The notes: generated by a model not told the origin, from the sequence alone. A stretch of DNA of 64,000 nucleotides from Paludisphaera mucosa (GCF_029589435.1 NZ_JARRAG010000002.1:2294001-2358000), one strand, 5' to 3'; shown: positions 35,929 to 45,489, numbered from the stretch's first letter. Translations and numbers: made by a program.

Positions 35929-35977
35929 GCGGCGGGGTTCCTCGACGCTCGGGACCGCGTTCCGGCCGGCTTCCACG

Positions 35978-36556
35978 TCAGACCTCGACGAAGGGGTCGC
36001 CGGCGTCGGACGCCGCAGAGATCGCCCCGGCCGCGCTCATGTACATGGCGTCGCCGATGATGACCGTCGGCATGCCCATCGCGATCGAGTTGGGCGGTCC
36101 CAGAGCTTCGATGATCGTGTCGCCGGCTCGACACGCGGGCAGGTTGTTGATCTGCACGGTCATGCTCCCCGTGACGACCATACCCGTGGAGTGGGGGACG
36201 GGCGAGGTGGGGGCGAGCGGGGTGGAGCACATGTGCTGGTCGGCGCCCATGCCCGCGGACGTCATCGCCGACGTCATGGCGGCCGTCGCCGCCTGCTCGG
36301 CCGCGACCTCGGCGGCCTTGGCGGCGGGCGCGCCGGGGGTCCCCATGGCGGCGGTGGAGGCCGCGATGGCGCTGACGACCGTCGCGTCGCTGGAGGCCTT
36401 CGCGGCCAGGATCCCCGGCACGGCGGCCAGCGGCATCCCCCGCCAGGCTGGCAGGTTGCCGATCAGCACGTTGGGGCTCCCCGGGCCCGGCGTGAGCACC
36501 GGCGGCAACGGGTGCGCGACCGGGTCGGTCATGCGTGCGGCGGGTCCCTGGGGCAT
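35978..36556 (-). CDS. PAAR-domain spike tip protein
   Basis: 192 residues from the ATG at 36556, preceded by a strong AAAGGAG. It opens with a PAAR-type PVAHPLPPVLTPGPGSPNVL and ends with the repeat-like TVQINNLPACRAGDTI and PTVIIGDAMYMS segments. PAAR proteins cap the VgrG trimer and sharpen the spike. The two PAAR-like parts are separated by an Ala/Met-rich stretch (about residues 45-100) that is unusual for a minimal PAAR of about 90 residues. No toxin domain follows the PAAR part. It lies 28 bp after vgrG. Confidence 0.88.
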   Translation of the reverse strand: MPQGPAARMTDPVAHPLPPVLTPGPGSPNVLIGNLPAWRGMPLAAVPGILAAKASSDATVVSAIAASTAAMGTPGAPAAKAAEVAAEQAATAAMTSAMTSAGMGADQHMCSTPLAPTSPVPHSTGMVVTGSMTVQINNLPACRAGDTIIEALGPPNSIAMGMPTVIIGDAMYMSAAGAISAASDAGDPFVEV

Positions 36557-36584
36557 GGGCGGCTCCTTTCGCCGTCGGTGGCGA

Positions 36585-38762
36585 TCACTGCGAGGACTTG
36601 TGGCCGGTCTGGGAGTCGTCGGCTTCCTTCGGCTTCTTCGGGGCGGGCTTCTTGAGCTCCTTGGGGTTGGCCGATTTGGCGGAATCGGCCGCGCCGCCGC
36701 AGTTGATCTTCACCATCATCCCCTGGATCGTCACGCCCGAAGCGTCGATTTTCACGAAGCCGCCGCCGGCCTTGATGGTCAGCTCAATACCGGCTTCGAT
36801 CACGACCTTCATCCCGGCCTTGAGGTGGATCTCCTGGGCCGCCTGCGTGATGTGGGACTTGCCGATCTTCTCCTGCCGGTCGCCGCCGACGATCAGCTGC
36901 TGGTCGCCGCCGACGTTCTCGGTCCGGGCGTCGCGGACCAGGATGTCCTGCTTCCCGCCGACGTAGAGCTCGGCGTCGCGGTCGACGTGCTCGACCCGGC
37001 GGCCCTTGACGTGGGCGTCGTGGTCGCGGCCGATCTCCTCGGTGAGATCGCCGCCGCCGCCGTACGGAGGGTTCTCGCCGCCGATGATGCTGTGGTGGCT
37101 GCCCTGGACGAGCTCGATGCGGTCTTTCCGGACCCGGGTCTCCATGTCGCGTTGGGCGTGGATGAAGATCTGCTCCTTCTCTTTCTCGTCATAGAACCGG
37201 AACTCGTTGTGGCCGCTCCCCCCCAGGCTCGAATTCGATTTCAGGCCGCTTATGAGCTTGCCCTTGCGGCCCTTGTCGTTCGAGTCCGCGAGCCTGTAAG
37301 ACGGCATCTGATCGGGGTTGTAGACCGAGCCGACGATGATCGGCTGGTCGACGTCGCCTTCGAGGTAGTCGACGACGACTTCCTGGCCGACCCGGGGCCA
37401 GAAATGGCCCCCCCATTGCTTGCCGGCCGTCGACTGGGCGACCCGGATCCAGCAGGAGCTGTTGGCGTCGCTCTTGCCCTCGCGATCCCAGTGGAACTGG
37501 ACCTTGACGCGGCCGTACTTGTCGACGAACACCTCCTCCCCTTTCGGCCCGACGACGACGGCGGTCTGGGTACCTGGAACGATCGGCCTGGGGGTCGTGC
37601 GACGGGGCCGGAACGGGAGGCCGGCGGGGATGCAGGTGAACGTGTTCTGGTAGACCGTCTCGCCGAACTCGCCCGATCGGTAGTCGCTGGTGGTCCGGGC
37701 CTCGTGGACGACGGAGGTCAGGATGTAGGGGCCGTCGGCGTTGAAGTGCTCCTTGAGAGTGAAGCCGTGGCCGGCGGTGAACTGGCGGAAATGGCCGGCT
37801 CCCGAGAGCTCGACGGCGGCGGCGGCCTCCGCCTGCATGCGGATCTCCGTCGTGCGCTTGTTGTCCTGGTAGATCTTCTGGACGTCGCTGGGCTGCTCGC
37901 CCCCGCCCTTCTCGACGCCGTCGTGACGCTGCGCGTAGCCTCCGGGCCAGTCGTAAAGCTCGAGCCGGTCCGGCTCGCCGAGCCTGAGCTTGTGGCCGAC
38001 CTTCCCCACCTGCACCGTCTCCTGGATCAGCTTCTCGGCCTCCAGGTGTTTGTGAGGCAACTCGAAGCAGTGGTCCCAGAGGACCACCTTCATCGACCGC
38101 AGCTCCTGGGCCTTTTCCAGCGAGGTGAGCCGGTCCTCCTCGACCCCCGTCCCCTCCACGGCCATGTATTCGACGGTCGAGCCGAAGGGGACCTGCACGT
38201 GCGAGGCGGGAGCGTTGGCGACGACCATCTTGTGGCCGGCTTCGTCGTGCGTGAAGTAGTAGTAGATCCCCTCCTCTTCCATCAGGCGCGAGGCGAAGGC
38301 GAAGTCGGTCTCCCGATACTGCACGCAGTAATCGCGGGGGTCGAAGACCCCCTGGATCTCGAATTTCACCGAGAGGCCCGCGAGCACCTTCTTGAGGATC
38401 TCGGGGATCGTCAGGTGCTGGAAGATCCGGCTCTGAGTGCGGCGGGTGAGGAACCAGGCCTCCGGGACGACCTCCATGCCGTAGCTGGTGAACGTCGCGT
38501 CCCGCCCGCCCTGCGAGAACCGGCTGCAGATCCCGTGGATGTGCCGCGTCTTGCCGCCGGGGGCCTTCATGCGGATCGCGACGTTCTTGCCCAGGAGCTG
38601 GTCGAACGCGACATTCTCGGCGTTCTCGGCGATCAGGTCGAGCTCGAAGTGGAAGAGCTGCGAGATCGCCTCGGAGCCGCGGAGGCCGACGAGGAACAGG
38701 CGATCCGGCCCGAGGGGCGTCGTGATCGAGAAGGCTCGCTGGGCTTGAGAATAGCCGGGCAT
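36585..38762 (-). CDS. vgrG: T6SS spike protein VgrG (TssI)
   Basis: 725 residues from the ATG at 38762 (GGAGGGC about 10 nt upstream); the frame is open to 38909, but that part is Arg-rich and not conserved. It has the gp27-like part (LFLVGLRGSEAISQLFHFEL, FASRLMEEEGIYYYF) and the gp5-like part (YGRVKVQFHWDREGK, SCWIRVAQSTAGKQWG, WPRVGQEVVVDYLEGD). The C-terminus has a short beta-helix (LTIKAGGGFVKIDASGVTI) and ends in a Lys-rich tail. There is no extra effector domain, so cargo must attach through the PAAR and DUF4123 proteins encoded next to it. Confidence 0.96.
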   Translation of the reverse strand: MPGYSQAQRAFSITTPLGPDRLFLVGLRGSEAISQLFHFELDLIAENAENVAFDQLLGKNVAIRMKAPGGKTRHIHGICSRFSQGGRDATFTSYGMEVVPEAWFLTRRTQSRIFQHLTIPEILKKVLAGLSVKFEIQGVFDPRDYCVQYRETDFAFASRLMEEEGIYYYFTHDEAGHKMVVANAPASHVQVPFGSTVEYMAVEGTGVEEDRLTSLEKAQELRSMKVVLWDHCFELPHKHLEAEKLIQETVQVGKVGHKLRLGEPDRLELYDWPGGYAQRHDGVEKGGGEQPSDVQKIYQDNKRTTEIRMQAEAAAAVELSGAGHFRQFTAGHGFTLKEHFNADGPYILTSVVHEARTTSDYRSGEFGETVYQNTFTCIPAGLPFRPRRTTPRPIVPGTQTAVVVGPKGEEVFVDKYGRVKVQFHWDREGKSDANSSCWIRVAQSTAGKQWGGHFWPRVGQEVVVDYLEGDVDQPIIVGSVYNPDQMPSYRLADSNDKGRKGKLISGLKSNSSLGGSGHNEFRFYDEKEKEQIFIHAQRDMETRVRKDRIELVQGSHHSIIGGENPPYGGGGDLTEEIGRDHDAHVKGRRVEHVDRDAELYVGGKQDILVRDARTENVGGDQQLIVGGDRQEKIGKSHITQAAQEIHLKAGMKVVIEAGIELTIKAGGGFVKIDASGVTIQGMMVKINCGGAADSAKSANPKELKKPAPKKPKEADDSQTGHKSSQ

Positions 38763-39009
38763 GATCCGAAGGCCCTCCGGAAAGCGCCGCGCCCGTGCGA
38801 GGTCCCGCGCCAGGCCCCGGGGATCCACGACTACGAACCGACCGAAACGATCTCGGCGACCAGGACGGCTCGAGGGCCGTCGCCCGAATGCGAAGGCCGG
38901 GACGAGCATTCTCGTCGATTCCGTAAGACATTACTATGATCGAGGAGGGTGTGACGGCGGACGGTCCGCCGTCGCGGCCGGCGCAAGAAGCGTGTCTCGG
39001 GGGCTGATC

Positions 39010-40386
39010 ATGGCGACGCCTGACGACGAACACCGCACGCTCGGGCCTCCCCCCGGCGCGCGGCGCAGGACGACCCGCGATCTGGACCTCGATCGCGAGC
39101 CGCGGCCCGGAGGCCCGCCGCCGACGCCCGCCGGCCCGCCCCCCGCCGCGAGCGCCCCGCCGCCGCGCGCTCCCGCCCTGCCGAGGCCGCCCGAACCGCC
39201 GCAGGAGAGTTACGAGACGATCCCGCCGGTGCCCGGCATCGGCCGGCGGAAGGTCGTCCCCGGGCCTCCCGTCGACCCGCCGCGACCGCTGCAACCCTGG
39301 GGGGCCGTCGACGAGCCCGCTCCCGCGCCGCCGCCGGCCGGCGAGGCCCTGCATCCGGGTTGGACCATGGGCGGCCCCGCGCCGGCGGTCGGCAACCCGT
39401 GGGCGGAACCCGAGATCCCGCCGCCGCCAGCCGTTCCTTCGTCTCCGCCCGCGGAACCCGAGATGAATTCGGCGGTCCCGACGCGAGTCGCCCCGCGGGA
39501 AGACGCGCACCCGCCGGACCTCGGGGCCTTCCCGGCCCCCCCGCCGCGCCCGCCCGCCGCCGCGCCCCGGATGCCGGCGCCGGCCCCGCCGCGGCCCTCT
39601 CCCTCGCCCGCGCCGTCTCGGCCGGTGGTCGAGGACCTGTCGAACCGGACGATGGCCATCGACCGAGTCTTCCCGGCGATGAAGAACCCGCTCCTCACGC
39701 TCCAGTTCTACAACACGAACCTGCGGCGGTGGTCGGATCTCGGGGCGGTGCGCGGCTCATTCCTGGACCTCGGCCGCGCGACGTTCCAGGACTGGAACCC
39801 CAACCCCGAGGACCTCGCCGAGAGCCACGTGCGGCTGATGATCGACGAGGGCCGGCTGTTCGTCGAGCCGCTGCCGAGCCTCAACGGCGTCTACCTCAAG
39901 ATGAAGCCCAACCGGCCCGCCGAGCTGGCGCCCGGCGCGCGGTTCCGGATCGGCCGGCACGTCATTGCTTTCCGCAAGGGCGACGCCGCCCCGTCCGACG
40001 TCGAACCTCTGCAATCCGCCGACGGCGAGGTCTTCCAGTCCCGCGTGCTCGTCCCTCTCGGCTTCCTCGACCTGATCGGCCCCGACGGCGAGGCGTACGT
40101 GAGCCACCCCCTCACCAAGACGGAGGACCCGGGCACGCGCATCGGCCGCGGCGGCGCGCGGTGCGACCTGGCGCTCACGGGCGACGACTGGGTCAGCGGC
40201 GAGCACGCCCGCGTCTACTTCACGGGCGAGGCGTGCTTCCTGGAGGACCTCAAGAGCACCAACGGCACGTTCATCCAGGTGGTCGGCATGCAGGAGATCG
40301 AGCGCGGGGTCGCGATCCGGCCGGACGCGGGCGACATCGTGGCGATCGGCGGCTACATGATCCGCGTCGTCGAGGAGCGGCCCTGA
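39010..40386 (+). CDS. Double FHA-domain protein with Pro-rich N-terminus (T6SS-associated)
   Basis: 458 residues from the ATG at 39010; the frame is open upstream, but that stretch lies in the divergent promoter region. Residues 1-205 are Pro/Ala-rich and disordered. A degenerate FHA-like domain lies at about 228-322. A complete FHA domain is at about 352-455, with the phosphothreonine-binding set GRGG (379-382), SGEH (397-400) and STNGT (416-420). It fits the Fha/TagH role in T6SS, where a threonine-phosphorylated partner triggers assembly. No kinase lies in the T6SS block; the kinase at 1289-3739 is the only one in the window. The TACTAT at 38932-38937 may be its -10. Confidence 0.85.
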   Translation: MATPDDEHRTLGPPPGARRRTTRDLDLDREPRPGGPPPTPAGPPPAASAPPPRAPALPRPPEPPQESYETIPPVPGIGRRKVVPGPPVDPPRPLQPWGAVDEPAPAPPPAGEALHPGWTMGGPAPAVGNPWAEPEIPPPPAVPSSPPAEPEMNSAVPTRVAPREDAHPPDLGAFPAPPPRPPAAAPRMPAPAPPRPSPSPAPSRPVVEDLSNRTMAIDRVFPAMKNPLLTLQFYNTNLRRWSDLGAVRGSFLDLGRATFQDWNPNPEDLAESHVRLMIDEGRLFVEPLPSLNGVYLKMKPNRPAELAPGARFRIGRHVIAFRKGDAAPSDVEPLQSADGEVFQSRVLVPLGFLDLIGPDGEAYVSHPLTKTEDPGTRIGRGGARCDLALTGDDWVSGEHARVYFTGEACFLEDLKSTNGTFIQVVGMQEIERGVAIRPDAGDIVAIGGYMIRVVEERP

Positions 40387-40411
40387 CCCGATCGCCCAAG
40401 CCCGGCCCGCC

Positions 40412-43135
40412 TCAGTCGATCGCGTAGGCGAAGCCGCCGTCGTCGCCGACCGAGATGTGGACCCGCGAGACCACCCGGGCCTGCGCCATGCGGGCGAGGA
40501 CCTCCTGCGAGATCTCGGGGAGCAGCGAACGCGTCAGGATGTGGTCGACGTTGCGGCCGCCCGTCTGCACCTCCTTGCAACGGCCGCCGATGCACTCGAC
40601 GACGGCCTCGTCGTAGGTGAACGCGGCGTCGTGGTTCTCGCGCATCCGCTGCGCCACGCGGCCGAGCTGCAGCCGGATGATCCGCCGCATGACCTCGTCG
40701 GAGATCGGGTAGTAAGGCACGACGATCAGCCGGCCCAGGAAGGCCTGCTTGAACACCTGCACCCCGCGCTCGCTGGTCGCGGCCAGCAGGTCGGGCCAGA
40801 CGGCCTCGCCCAGCTCCTCGGGCGTCGGCAGGGCCTCGGCGTCGCGGCAGAGTTCCAGGATCGTCTCGGTGCCGACGTTCGAGGTCAGCAGGATGATCGT
40901 ATTCTTGAAGTCGATCTCCCGGCCCTCGCCGTCCTCCAGCGTCCCCTTGTCGAAGACCTGGAAGAACAGCTCCAGCACGTCGGGATGGGCCTTCTCGACC
41001 TCGTCGAGCAGCACGACGCTGTAAGGCCGGCGGCGGACGGCCTCGGTCAGGACGCCCCCCTCGCCGTAGCCGACGTAGCCCGGCGGCGAGCCCTTCAGGC
41101 CCGAGACCGTGTGCGACTCCTGATACTCCGACATGTTGATCGTGATCAGGTTCCGTTCGCCGCCGTAGAGCGCCTCGGCCAGCGCGAGCGCGGTCTCGGT
41201 CTTGCCGACGCCGCTGGAGCCGACCAGCAGGAACACGCCGATCGGCCGGCGTGGGTCGGTGAGGTTGGCCCGCGCCGTGCGGATCCGCTGGCTGATGGCC
41301 TCGAGCGCGTGCGTCTGGCCGATCACGCGCTGCTCGAGCCGCTCGCGGAGGTTCAGCACGGTCTGGATCTCGTTCGCAAGCATCCGGCCGACGGGGATGC
41401 CGGTCCAGCCGGCGACGACCTCGCCGATCGTCTGCGCATCGACGAAGACCTGCATCAACGGCTCCTCGCCCTGGATCGCCGCCAGGGCCTCGGACCGGGA
41501 GTTCAGGTCGCCCTGCAAGGCGGCCAGGTCGTCGGACGTTTTGAACTTCCCGCCGTCCCCGTTCCCGGCGGCGTGCCTCGATTGCTCCTCGCGGTACAGC
41601 CCCTCGACCTTCCCCGCCAGATCGCGGATCTCGGCGACGCGGGCCTTCTCGTCCTCCCAGCGCTCTTCCAGCTCGGCGAGGCGGGCCTTCGCGGCTTCGA
41701 GGTCGTTCTGGCAGGCTTCGATGTCCGCGTCGTTGCGCGAGCCGGTGGCGCGTTCGCGGTCGAGGATCTGGATCTCCAACTCCAGGTGCTCGATCTCGCG
41801 GCGGCAGTCCTCGACGGCGGGTGGGATGGCGTTCTGGCCGATGGCCACGCGGGCGCAGGCGGTGTCGAGCAGGCTGACGGCCTTGTCGGGGAGCTGGCGG
41901 GCGGGGATGTAGCGGTGCGAGAGCTTGACCGCGGCCTCGACCGCCTCGTCCAGGATGCGGACGCCGTGGTGCTTCTCGAGGATGCCGGTCAGGCCTCGCA
42001 TCATGCGGACGGCGACGTCTTCCCTGGGCTCCTCGACCTTGACGACCTGGAACCGCCGGGCGAGCGCGGCGTCCTTCTCGAAGTACTTCTTGTATTCGGC
42101 CCAGGTCGTGGCGGCGATCGTCCGCAGCTCGCCGCGGGCGAGGGCCGGCTTGAGGAGGTTGGCGGCGTCGCCCTGGCCGGCCGAGCCGCCGGCGCCGATG
42201 AGCGTGTGGGCCTCGTCGATGAAGACGATGACGGGGACCGGCGAGGCCTTGACCTCGGCGATCACCTGCTTGAGGCGGTTCTCGAACTCCCCCTTCACGC
42301 TGGCGCCCGCCTGGAGCAGGCCGAGGTCGAGCGTGCGGAGCACCACGTTCTGGAGCGCGGGGGGGACGTCGCCCTGGGCGATCCGGCGGGCGAGGCCCTC
42401 GACGACCGCCGTCTTGCCGACGCCGGCCTCGCCGGTGAGGATCGGGTTGTTCTGGCGGCGGCGGATCAGGATGTCGACCATCTGGCGGACCTCGGCCTCG
42501 CGGCCGACGACCGGGTCGATCTCGCCGCGCTTGGCGCGGTCGGTCAGGTTGATCGTGTACTGGTCGAGCGCCGGCGTCTTGCTGACCGCCGCGGTCCCGG
42601 CCGACGCCGACGCCGATGGGTCGTTCTCGGCCCCGGGCGTCGCGGCCTGCGTCCCCTCGTCCTCGACCGAGCCGGCGACGATCTTCATCAGACTCGGCTG
42701 GAGCTGGTCGGTCTTGATCTTCGACAGCTCGCGCGAGGCGTTGCGCGCCAGGCGGCCGAGTTCTTCATGGTCCAGGAGGGCCAGCATCAGGACGCCCGAT
42801 CGGACCTCGGCCGCGTGATACTGCAGCGAGGCCACGACCCACGACGACTGGATCAGCCGGACGATCGAGAGCGAGATCTCCGGGTTGCGCTGGACGCCCC
42901 GGCGGAAGCCGTCGAGCGTCTTGGTCACCTCGCGGAGGACGACGGCCGGGTCGATCTCGAACTGGCGGAAGATCCGCGAACAATCGGTGTTCGGCTGCTC
43001 GACCAGCTTGACCAGCCAGTGCTCGATCTCGATGCTGGGGTTCGTGCGGGTGAGCGCCAGGCCGGCCGCGCCTTGCAGGGTGTTCAAGCAGGTCTTGTTC
43101 AGCACCTTGATGAGCGCTGCGGATTCCACGGCCAT
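40412..43135 (-). CDS. clpV: T6SS sheath-recycling AAA+ ATPase ClpV (TssH)
   Basis: 907 residues from the ATG at 43135, with GAGGAGGCG upstream. The N-domain starts with ALIKVLNKTCLNTLQGAA, the ClpV form rather than ClpB. The first AAA module has Walker A GEAGVGKT (235-242) and the FIDEAHTLIGAGG segment. A coiled-coil middle region follows at about 400-510. The second module has GSSGVGKT (639-646) and NMSEYQESHTVSGLKGSPPGYVG. ClpV hexamers extract and unfold TssC after contraction so that sheath subunits can be reused. It is transcribed away from the rest of the locus, convergent with the double-FHA gene, and has its own candidate promoter. Confidence 0.96.
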   Translation of the reverse strand: MAVESAALIKVLNKTCLNTLQGAAGLALTRTNPSIEIEHWLVKLVEQPNTDCSRIFRQFEIDPAVVLREVTKTLDGFRRGVQRNPEISLSIVRLIQSSWVVASLQYHAAEVRSGVLMLALLDHEELGRLARNASRELSKIKTDQLQPSLMKIVAGSVEDEGTQAATPGAENDPSASASAGTAAVSKTPALDQYTINLTDRAKRGEIDPVVGREAEVRQMVDILIRRRQNNPILTGEAGVGKTAVVEGLARRIAQGDVPPALQNVVLRTLDLGLLQAGASVKGEFENRLKQVIAEVKASPVPVIVFIDEAHTLIGAGGSAGQGDAANLLKPALARGELRTIAATTWAEYKKYFEKDAALARRFQVVKVEEPREDVAVRMMRGLTGILEKHHGVRILDEAVEAAVKLSHRYIPARQLPDKAVSLLDTACARVAIGQNAIPPAVEDCRREIEHLELEIQILDRERATGSRNDADIEACQNDLEAAKARLAELEERWEDEKARVAEIRDLAGKVEGLYREEQSRHAAGNGDGGKFKTSDDLAALQGDLNSRSEALAAIQGEEPLMQVFVDAQTIGEVVAGWTGIPVGRMLANEIQTVLNLRERLEQRVIGQTHALEAISQRIRTARANLTDPRRPIGVFLLVGSSGVGKTETALALAEALYGGERNLITINMSEYQESHTVSGLKGSPPGYVGYGEGGVLTEAVRRRPYSVVLLDEVEKAHPDVLELFFQVFDKGTLEDGEGREIDFKNTIILLTSNVGTETILELCRDAEALPTPEELGEAVWPDLLAATSERGVQVFKQAFLGRLIVVPYYPISDEVMRRIIRLQLGRVAQRMRENHDAAFTYDEAVVECIGGRCKEVQTGGRNVDHILTRSLLPEISQEVLARMAQARVVSRVHISVGDDGGFAYAID

Positions 43136-43199
43136 CTCGACGCCTCCTCGGGTCGTTTACCGGTCTTCTCGCGCGACCGATGGGGAAGGGCGACTGGAT

Positions 43200-43227
43200 C
43201 GTATAGCGGCCCGCTCATCGGTGCAAA
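43200..43227 (-). promoter_or_regulatory. Candidate promoter of clpV
   Basis: On the - strand TTTGCA (43227-43222) and TATACG (43205-43200) are 16 bp apart, each matching 4 of 6 consensus bases. It lies about 65 bp before the clpV start, in an otherwise GC-rich divergent spacer. Confidence 0.35.
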
Positions 43228-43326
43228 CAGCAAAGCTACGGCCCGATCCCGATTTGTGTCGCCCCGCCCGACCGCTCCCGACGAAGGGAGACGGACGCCC
43301 TCCCCAGGCCTTCCAGGACCACCCCC

Positions 43327-44283
43327 ATGAAGCCGACGACCCGGGCCTCGATCCTCCTCGCCACCCTCGCCGCCGCCCTCCTCCCCTCGGTGCGGGCACG
43401 CGGCGACGAGCCGAGCTACGACCGCAAGGGGGACGTCGTCTACGGCCGCAAATACGGCGTCGCGCTGACGATGGACGTGATCACCCCGAGGACGGGGGCG
43501 AAGGGCGTCGGCGTGCTCTTCATGGCGAGCGGCGGCTTCCATTCGTCGCACGACATGATCCAGCCGGTCTTCTTCAAGCCGTTCGTCGACCGGGGCTACA
43601 CGGTCTTCGCCGTCGTCCACGGAAGCCAGCCCCGCTTCCAGGTCGACGAGATCGTCGGCGACGTGAACCGGGCCGTCCGTTTCATCCGCCACCACGCGGC
43701 CGACTACCACGTCGACCCCGATCGGCTGGGCGTCTACGGCGCGTCGGCCGGCGGGCATCTCTCGCTCATGCTGGGCGTCGCGGGCAAGCCCGGCGATCCC
43801 GAGGCCAAGGACCCCGTCGACCGCGAGTCCAGCCGCGTGCAGGCCGTCGCCTGCTTCTTCCCGCCGACCGATTTCCTCCACTTCGGAGGGCCGGAGAAGG
43901 CCATGGTCAAGCCGACCGATCATCAGCCGCCGTTCCGCGCCGCGTTCGATTACCACGAGCTGGACAAGGCCACCATGCTCTGGGTGCCGATCGCCGACGA
44001 GGCGAAGCTGCGCGAGAAGGCCCGGTCGATCTCGCCGATCGACTTCGTCACCCCCGACGATCCGGCGACCCTCATCATCCACGGCGACGCCGACGCGCTC
44101 GTGCCCATCCAGCAGTCCGAGACCTTCGCCGCGAAGCTGAAGGAGGCCGGCGTCGAGGGCAAGCTCATCGTCCGGCCGGGCGCCCAGCACGGCTGGCCGG
44201 GCCTGGACAAGGACCTCTTGCTGTTCGCCGACTGGTTCGACGCCCACCTGAAGCCCGCGGCGACGCCGGCCCCGGCTCGATGA
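43327..44283 (+). CDS. Secreted alpha/beta hydrolase (esterase-like)
   Basis: 318 residues from the ATG at 43327. A signal peptide covers about 1-25 (ending SVRARG). It has an alpha/beta-hydrolase fold with the nucleophile in GASAGG (Ser140), an acid in HGDADALVP (Asp256), and His288 in GAQHGW, so the triad is complete. FMASGGFHSS is in the oxyanion region. It resembles the BD-FAE/dienelactone-hydrolase-like esterases that planctomycetes use on polysaccharide esters and similar substrates; the actual substrate is unknown. It is divergent from clpV and has no evident link to T6SS. Confidence 0.9.
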   Translation: MKPTTRASILLATLAAALLPSVRARGDEPSYDRKGDVVYGRKYGVALTMDVITPRTGAKGVGVLFMASGGFHSSHDMIQPVFFKPFVDRGYTVFAVVHGSQPRFQVDEIVGDVNRAVRFIRHHAADYHVDPDRLGVYGASAGGHLSLMLGVAGKPGDPEAKDPVDRESSRVQAVACFFPPTDFLHFGGPEKAMVKPTDHQPPFRAAFDYHELDKATMLWVPIADEAKLREKARSISPIDFVTPDDPATLIIHGDADALVPIQQSETFAAKLKEAGVEGKLIVRPGAQHGWPGLDKDLLLFADWFDAHLKPAATPAPAR

Positions 44284-44301
44284 GCATGAGGCGGGCCCGA
44301 T

Positions 44302-45489
44302 TCACGCCCGGATCGGCGAGCGCTCGGGGGCGGCGTGATGGCCGTGCGGCGTGGCGACGGCGGCGGCGGGGACGAGCGTGAACCGGCTGATCTCGGGCGT
44401 GCAGCCGTAGCGGATCGGGTGCTTGGACCCGATCCCCTGGCTGACGTACATCAGAGAGGGCGGGACCTCGAAGAAGCCCAGGTCGAACCGGCGGCTGTAG
44501 CGGCTGGGCATGAGGACTGGCCCGATCACGGGGAGCCGGACCTGGCCGCCGTGGTTGTGGCCGCAGAGGATGAAGTCCCAGCCCTGGCGTGCCGCCTTGT
44601 ACACCTGGTCGGGCGTGTGGCTCAGGAGGATCGAGAAATCGGACTCGGGGATCGCGTCGTCGGCGATCGCCGGCCCCCAGGGGGCGCACGTCCCGCCGAC
44701 CGCCAGGCGACGGCCGTTCACGTCGATCGTCGCGACGTGGCCGTCGAGGACCGTGAAGCCGGCGTCGGTCGCGGCCTCGGCGATCCGGTCGATGTCGTGA
44801 TGCTGGTCGTGGTTGCCCAGGATCGCGAACCGTCCCAGGCGGCCGGGCAGCCGTTCGAGGAACGGTGCGATCCAGTCGATGCACTCGGGGTCGTCGATCA
44901 GGTCCCCCGTGACCACGACGACGTCCGAAGTCATGTCGGCCGCGACGTCGCAGACGGCCTCGAAGTAGCGGCGATCGTAGGCCCGCGAGAAGTGCAGGTC
45001 GGTCAGGTGGAGGATCGACAGCCCGTCCATCTCGGAAGGCAGCCGCCGGAAGGGCACCGACCAGTCGTGGGTCTCCAGGTCGAGCGAGGTGTTGCCCGGG
45101 AGCCGGAGCATCCAGGCGTGCGAGCCGTCGCCGATGAAGCCCGCCCGCGGGGCGTCGACGATGGCGGCCCGCCGCTCCCGGGGCATCGATTCCGCCAGCC
45201 GACCGCGACGCAGCCGGGCGAGCGTCGCCACCGGCAGCCCCACGACCGCCACCGCCGAGCAGAAGACGGCGAAGACCACCAGGGGCGGCGGCCATTCGGA
45301 GACCGGAACCATCCAGTGCCGGCGCGTCGATTCGAAGGAGATCAGGCCGCAGACCGCCAGCGCGGCCAACGTCGCATGCTCCGTCCAGCGGACCTTCCAG
45401 GGGAAGCCGTGGACGACGTTGATCGCGAAGACGATGCTGGCCGCCTCGCCGATCGCGAACGTCGCGTAAAATAACAGGGTGCTGAACAA
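44302..45489 (-). CDS. Membrane-anchored metallophosphoesterase
   Basis: 395 residues from a TTG at 45489 with TGGAGA upstream; the next in-frame Met (about residue 59) would remove the first membrane helix. The N-terminus has about three hydrophobic helices (FSTLLFYATFAIG, LAALAVCGLISF, PLVVFAVFCSAVAVVG). The catalytic domain has all calcineurin-like metal motifs: LHLTDLHFSR, VVTGDLIDD, LGNHDQHHD, LLSHTPD and CGHNHGGQ. It resembles the YaeI/YkuE type, which hydrolyses UDP-diacylglucosamine or similar phosphoesters at the membrane. It leads a - strand group with two glycosyltransferases, which makes an envelope role plausible. Confidence 0.9.
   Translation of the reverse strand: MFSTLLFYATFAIGEAASIVFAINVVHGFPWKVRWTEHATLAALAVCGLISFESTRRHWMVPVSEWPPPLVVFAVFCSAVAVVGLPVATLARLRRGRLAESMPRERRAAIVDAPRAGFIGDGSHAWMLRLPGNTSLDLETHDWSVPFRRLPSEMDGLSILHLTDLHFSRAYDRRYFEAVCDVAADMTSDVVVVTGDLIDDPECIDWIAPFLERLPGRLGRFAILGNHDQHHDIDRIAEAATDAGFTVLDGHVATIDVNGRRLAVGGTCAPWGPAIADDAIPESDFSILLSHTPDQVYKAARQGWDFILCGHNHGGQVRLPVIGPVLMPSRYSRRFDLGFFEVPPSLMYVSQGIGSKHPIRYGCTPEISRFTLVPAAAVATPHGHHAAPERSPIRA

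Noticed and set aside
40457-43330. 957-codon + strand ORF opposite clpV
   Set aside because: ClpV on the - strand has both Walker motifs and a ribosome site; the + strand frame is a shadow.
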